A stretch of 24,024 nt of DNA from Actinomycetes bacterium. Lineage in GTDB: Bacteria > Actinomycetota > Acidimicrobiia > Acidimicrobiales > Palsa-688. The stretch is from assembly GCA_021811865.1 (NCBI GenBank), contig JAKAQB010000054.1:1-24024 (forward strand), in the 5' to 3' direction. The notes beneath the pieces were generated by a model. That model saw only the letters and a program-made list of their open reading frames with translations. It did no database searches and was not told where the DNA came from. A program made the position numbers and the translations under genes. Positions 22,345 through 24,024 of the stretch are shown here, one piece after another; position 1 is the first letter of the stretch, and each line of letters starts with the position of its first letter.

Positions 22345-22767
22345 TCACCCAAGCGCTTCGCAGGCCGTCCCTTCGTCGATTGTGCCGCTCCAGCCGGTGA
22401 CGCAGTATGTCCCGACGATCGCCGGCACTGTGTAGAAGGTGTACCGTGTGCCCCCGGCTGGCCATGTGCCCGCCGGGCTGTTCTGTGTGATGCCATCCGG
22501 GCCAACGAGATGGAAGTGGCCATGAAAGCCGACGTCGTATGCCCACGCCTGGACGTAGACGTAGCCGCCACTCGGTGTCGACAGGTACATGCAGACGTCG
22601 CCGCCACACCCTCGAGCTGTCAATGGGATGACCGGTTGGGTACTCGGCGGTGCAGCCTGCACCGCGGCCGCCGCAGCCGGGCCGGCAACGCCGAAGAGCA
22701 GGGCGGGCGCGACCAGGAGCCCGAGGATTGGTGCGACCTTCCAGGTACGCATCAAGATGCGTTTCAT
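22345..22767 (-). CDS. Small secreted protein of unknown function, four cysteines
   Basis: A 140-residue protein with a clear Sec signal: MKRILMRTWK, a hydrophobic core APILGLLVAPALLFGVAG, and an Ala-rich cleavage region near residues 35-39. The mature part (about 100 residues) is rich in Gly, Tyr and Trp and has C54, C59, C122 and C136, which could form two disulfides. Predicted strands such as GGYVYVQAWAYDVGFHGHFHLVG suggest a small beta-sandwich. No family is recognised with certainty. ATG 22767 has a near-ideal ribosome site (AAGGAGGGAG). It is the only intact gene between the decay zone and the IS1182-type transposase, so it is expressed alone. A weak promoter may lie upstream (TTGCCG-N18-TACGGT on the minus strand). 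Confidence 0.8.
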   Translation of the reverse strand: MKRILMRTWKVAPILGLLVAPALLFGVAGPAAAAAVQAAPPSTQPVIPLTARGCGGDVCMYLSTPSGGYVYVQAWAYDVGFHGHFHLVGPDGITQNSPAGTWPAGGTRYTFYTVPAIVGTYCVTGWSGTIDEGTACEALG

Positions 22768-22922
22768 TTGCTCCCTCCTTACAGGCTGTCGCGGAATGCC
22801 CCCAGGAGCGCATATTCATGCAGCGTACCGTATGACGGCAGGGGTCTCGCCGGCAATCGGTGGTTGCCAGCATATCTATATCGGTTTGGCCAGTAGGTGC
22901 TCGATGTGACAATATATGTGGT
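22768..22922. other. A/T-richer intergenic region before the transposase gene
   Basis: This holds the upstream region of the secreted-protein gene (minus strand) and the left end of the next insertion sequence. It is richer in A/T than its surroundings, with segments such as CATATCTATATCGG and CAATATATGTGG. The terminal inverted repeat of the element cannot be set because its right end lies outside the window. Confidence 0.4.
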
Positions 22923-24024
22923 GTGGCAGATACGTATATGCGTGGTGACCGTGATCAGCTATTCCTGCTCCCACCGAGCATGCTCGAGTGGATCCCGGAG
23001 GACCACCTCGCGTTCTTCGTCATCGAAGCCGTCGAGCTCATCGACACCTCCGCTTTCCACGAGACGCACCGGGGCGGCGTCGGTCGGCCGGCCTATGACC
23101 CCGAGACGATGCTCGCGCTGCTGCTCTACGCGTACGCGATCGGCATGCGCTCGTCGCGCGCGATCGAGCGGGCGTGCCGTACGGATCTCGCCTTCCGGGT
23201 GATCGCCGCCAACCTCGTCCCTGACCACGGCACCATCGCCCGGTTCCGAGCGGACAACGAGGCGGCGATCAAGGGAACGTTCCTCGAGGTGTTGAAGCTC
23301 TGCCGCGTCGCGGAGCTCGCCTCGCTCGGCCAGATCGCGATCGACGGCACGAAGGTCGGCTCGGACGCGGCCCTCGACCGCAACCGCGATGCGGGGTGGA
23401 CCCGTGCCGAGATCGAAGCGGTCCTCGCCGACGCGGCTGAGGCCGATGCGCAGGACGACGGACAGCCAGAGCTCTTCGAGGACGCTCCGCTGCCCGAGCC
23501 GCTGCGGCGTCGGGACGGTCGGCTCGCCCGCCTGCGAGCCGCGCTCGCCGAGGCGGAGGTGGAGGAGGAGCTGGCGCGAAGGCGGGAGGCGGAGCGCCAG
23601 GAGAAAGCGACGAAGGAGGCAGAAGCCGGCCGCAGGCTGCGCGGGCGCAAGCCGAAGGACCCGCACGCCGCGCTCGCCCGCGCCGAGACGGACCTCGAGG
23701 CGGCGAAGGTGAGAGCGGCGGCACGCCCCTCGCGCGAGGACCTCGCGGTGGCGGTCACCGCCGCCGAGGAACGCCTCGCCGCGGCGAGAGAGGCCGTAGC
23801 GGCCGCCCCACCGGCGAAGGTGGTCGTGAACCTCACCGACCCCGACAGCCGGATGATGAAAACGCAGACCGGATGGGTGCAAGGCTTCAACGTCCAGACC
23901 GCGGTGAACGCCAACCAGGTCGTGATCGCCTACGCGACGACAAAGGACCACAACGACGTCGGCCAGCTCGTCCCGATGATCGAGGCGACAGAGACCACCG
24001 CGGCAGCAGCCGGGATCGAGGGGC
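22923..24024 (+). CDS. IS1182-family transposase, 5' part (runs off the window)
   Basis: At least 367 codons of a DDE transposase, open to the window edge. The N-terminal DUF772-type region reads DQLFLLPPSMLEWIPEDHLAFFV, GRPAYDPETMLALLLYAYA and MRSSRAIERACRTDLAFRVIA, followed by PDHGTIARFRADN. The first catalytic Asp is in IAIDGTKVGSDA. A long Ala/Glu/Arg-rich coiled-coil insertion of about 120 residues follows (roughly residues 175-295). The core resumes at NLTDPDSRMMKTQTGWVQGFNVQTAV. The third catalytic acid is beyond the edge. GTG 22923 gives VADTYMRGDRDQLFLLPPS, the usual family N-terminus. ATG 22938 is an alternative. No frameshift is seen in the visible part. Confidence 0.9.
   Translation, partial: MADTYMRGDRDQLFLLPPSMLEWIPEDHLAFFVIEAVELIDTSAFHETHRGGVGRPAYDPETMLALLLYAYAIGMRSSRAIERACRTDLAFRVIAANLVPDHGTIARFRADNEAAIKGTFLEVLKLCRVAELASLGQIAIDGTKVGSDAALDRNRDAGWTRAEIEAVLADAAEADAQDDGQPELFEDAPLPEPLRRRDGRLARLRAALAEAEVEEELARRREAERQEKATKEAEAGRRLRGRKPKDPHAALARAETDLEAAKVRAAARPSREDLAVAVTAAEERLAAAREAVAAAPPAKVVVNLTDPDSRMMKTQTGWVQGFNVQTAVNANQVVIAYATTKDHNDVGQLVPMIEATETTAAAAGIEG

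Noticed and set aside
22900..22920. Resemblance of the region before the transposase to the ars operator (TATATTG...TCGA on the minus strand)
   Set aside because: The spacing between the two halves differs by two bases and the right half is incomplete, so it is probably a chance match in an A/T-rich patch.
1..24024. CRISPR arrays, tRNA or rRNA genes, phage integration sites
   Set aside because: I saw no regularly spaced repeats apart from the IS21 ends, no cloverleaf with conserved T-arm, and no rRNA-like stretches.

Overview
The window is high-GC DNA with GTG starts, ATGA/GTGA gene overlaps, one probably leaderless gene and protein families typical of Actinobacteria (DUF6457, HisKA_3 kinase, DrrA-like ABC, CoA-disulfide-reductase-like flavoprotein in an ars operon). 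I infer a high-GC actinobacterium, perhaps an acidophilic or metal-exposed lineage. The sequence does not fix the genus. The theme is an arsenic island joined to a respiratory-type molybdoenzyme operon and flanked by insertion sequences and decaying genes.

Left part (229-4996): a Pho84-like phosphate:H+ symporter gene is cut by a complete IS21-family element (1443-4006, istA/istB on the minus strand, 4-bp target duplication CCGT). Removing the element and one duplication copy restores an uninterrupted reading frame. The symporter stop overlaps a receiver-less PhoB-type DNA-binding protein, which in turn overlaps an arsR gene.

Arsenic core (5056-12689): two further arsR genes (minus strand) diverge from a long plus-strand operon, arsD-arsA-CBS protein-arsB-DUF2180 protein-FAD/NAD(P) disulfide oxidoreductase-ADP-ribosylglycohydrolase. 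Most junctions overlap, which implies translational coupling. ArsD hands As(III) to the ArsA ATPase, which drives the ArsB carrier. The other four genes are unusual additions. Downstream lie a frameshifted sulfide:quinone oxidoreductase remnant and, on the minus strand, arsM (As(III) methyltransferase). The arsD and arsM promoters share a composite -10/operator, TATATTGA-N5-GTCGATG, so arsM probably belongs to the same ArsR regulon.

Molybdoenzyme operon (20646 down to 14004, minus strand): a four-cluster Fe-S subunit, an NrfD/PsrC-type membrane subunit, a 1104-residue Tat-exported molybdopterin catalytic subunit, a TorD-like chaperone and a DUF6457 protein. The B-C-A order and the shape of the catalytic subunit resemble tetrathionate (TtrBCA) and selenate (SrdBCA) reductases. 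The substrate is unknown. An arsenic or sulfur oxyanion is a reasonable guess from the neighbours.

Right part (20744-24024): a decay zone holds a frameshifted, sensor-less histidine kinase, a degenerate second copy of the 3' end of the ars-operon flavoprotein, and a DrrA-like ABC ATPase fragment. It is followed by a strong hairpin, an intact small secreted protein and the 5' part of an IS1182-type transposase gene that runs off the window. No tRNA, rRNA or CRISPR array was seen.
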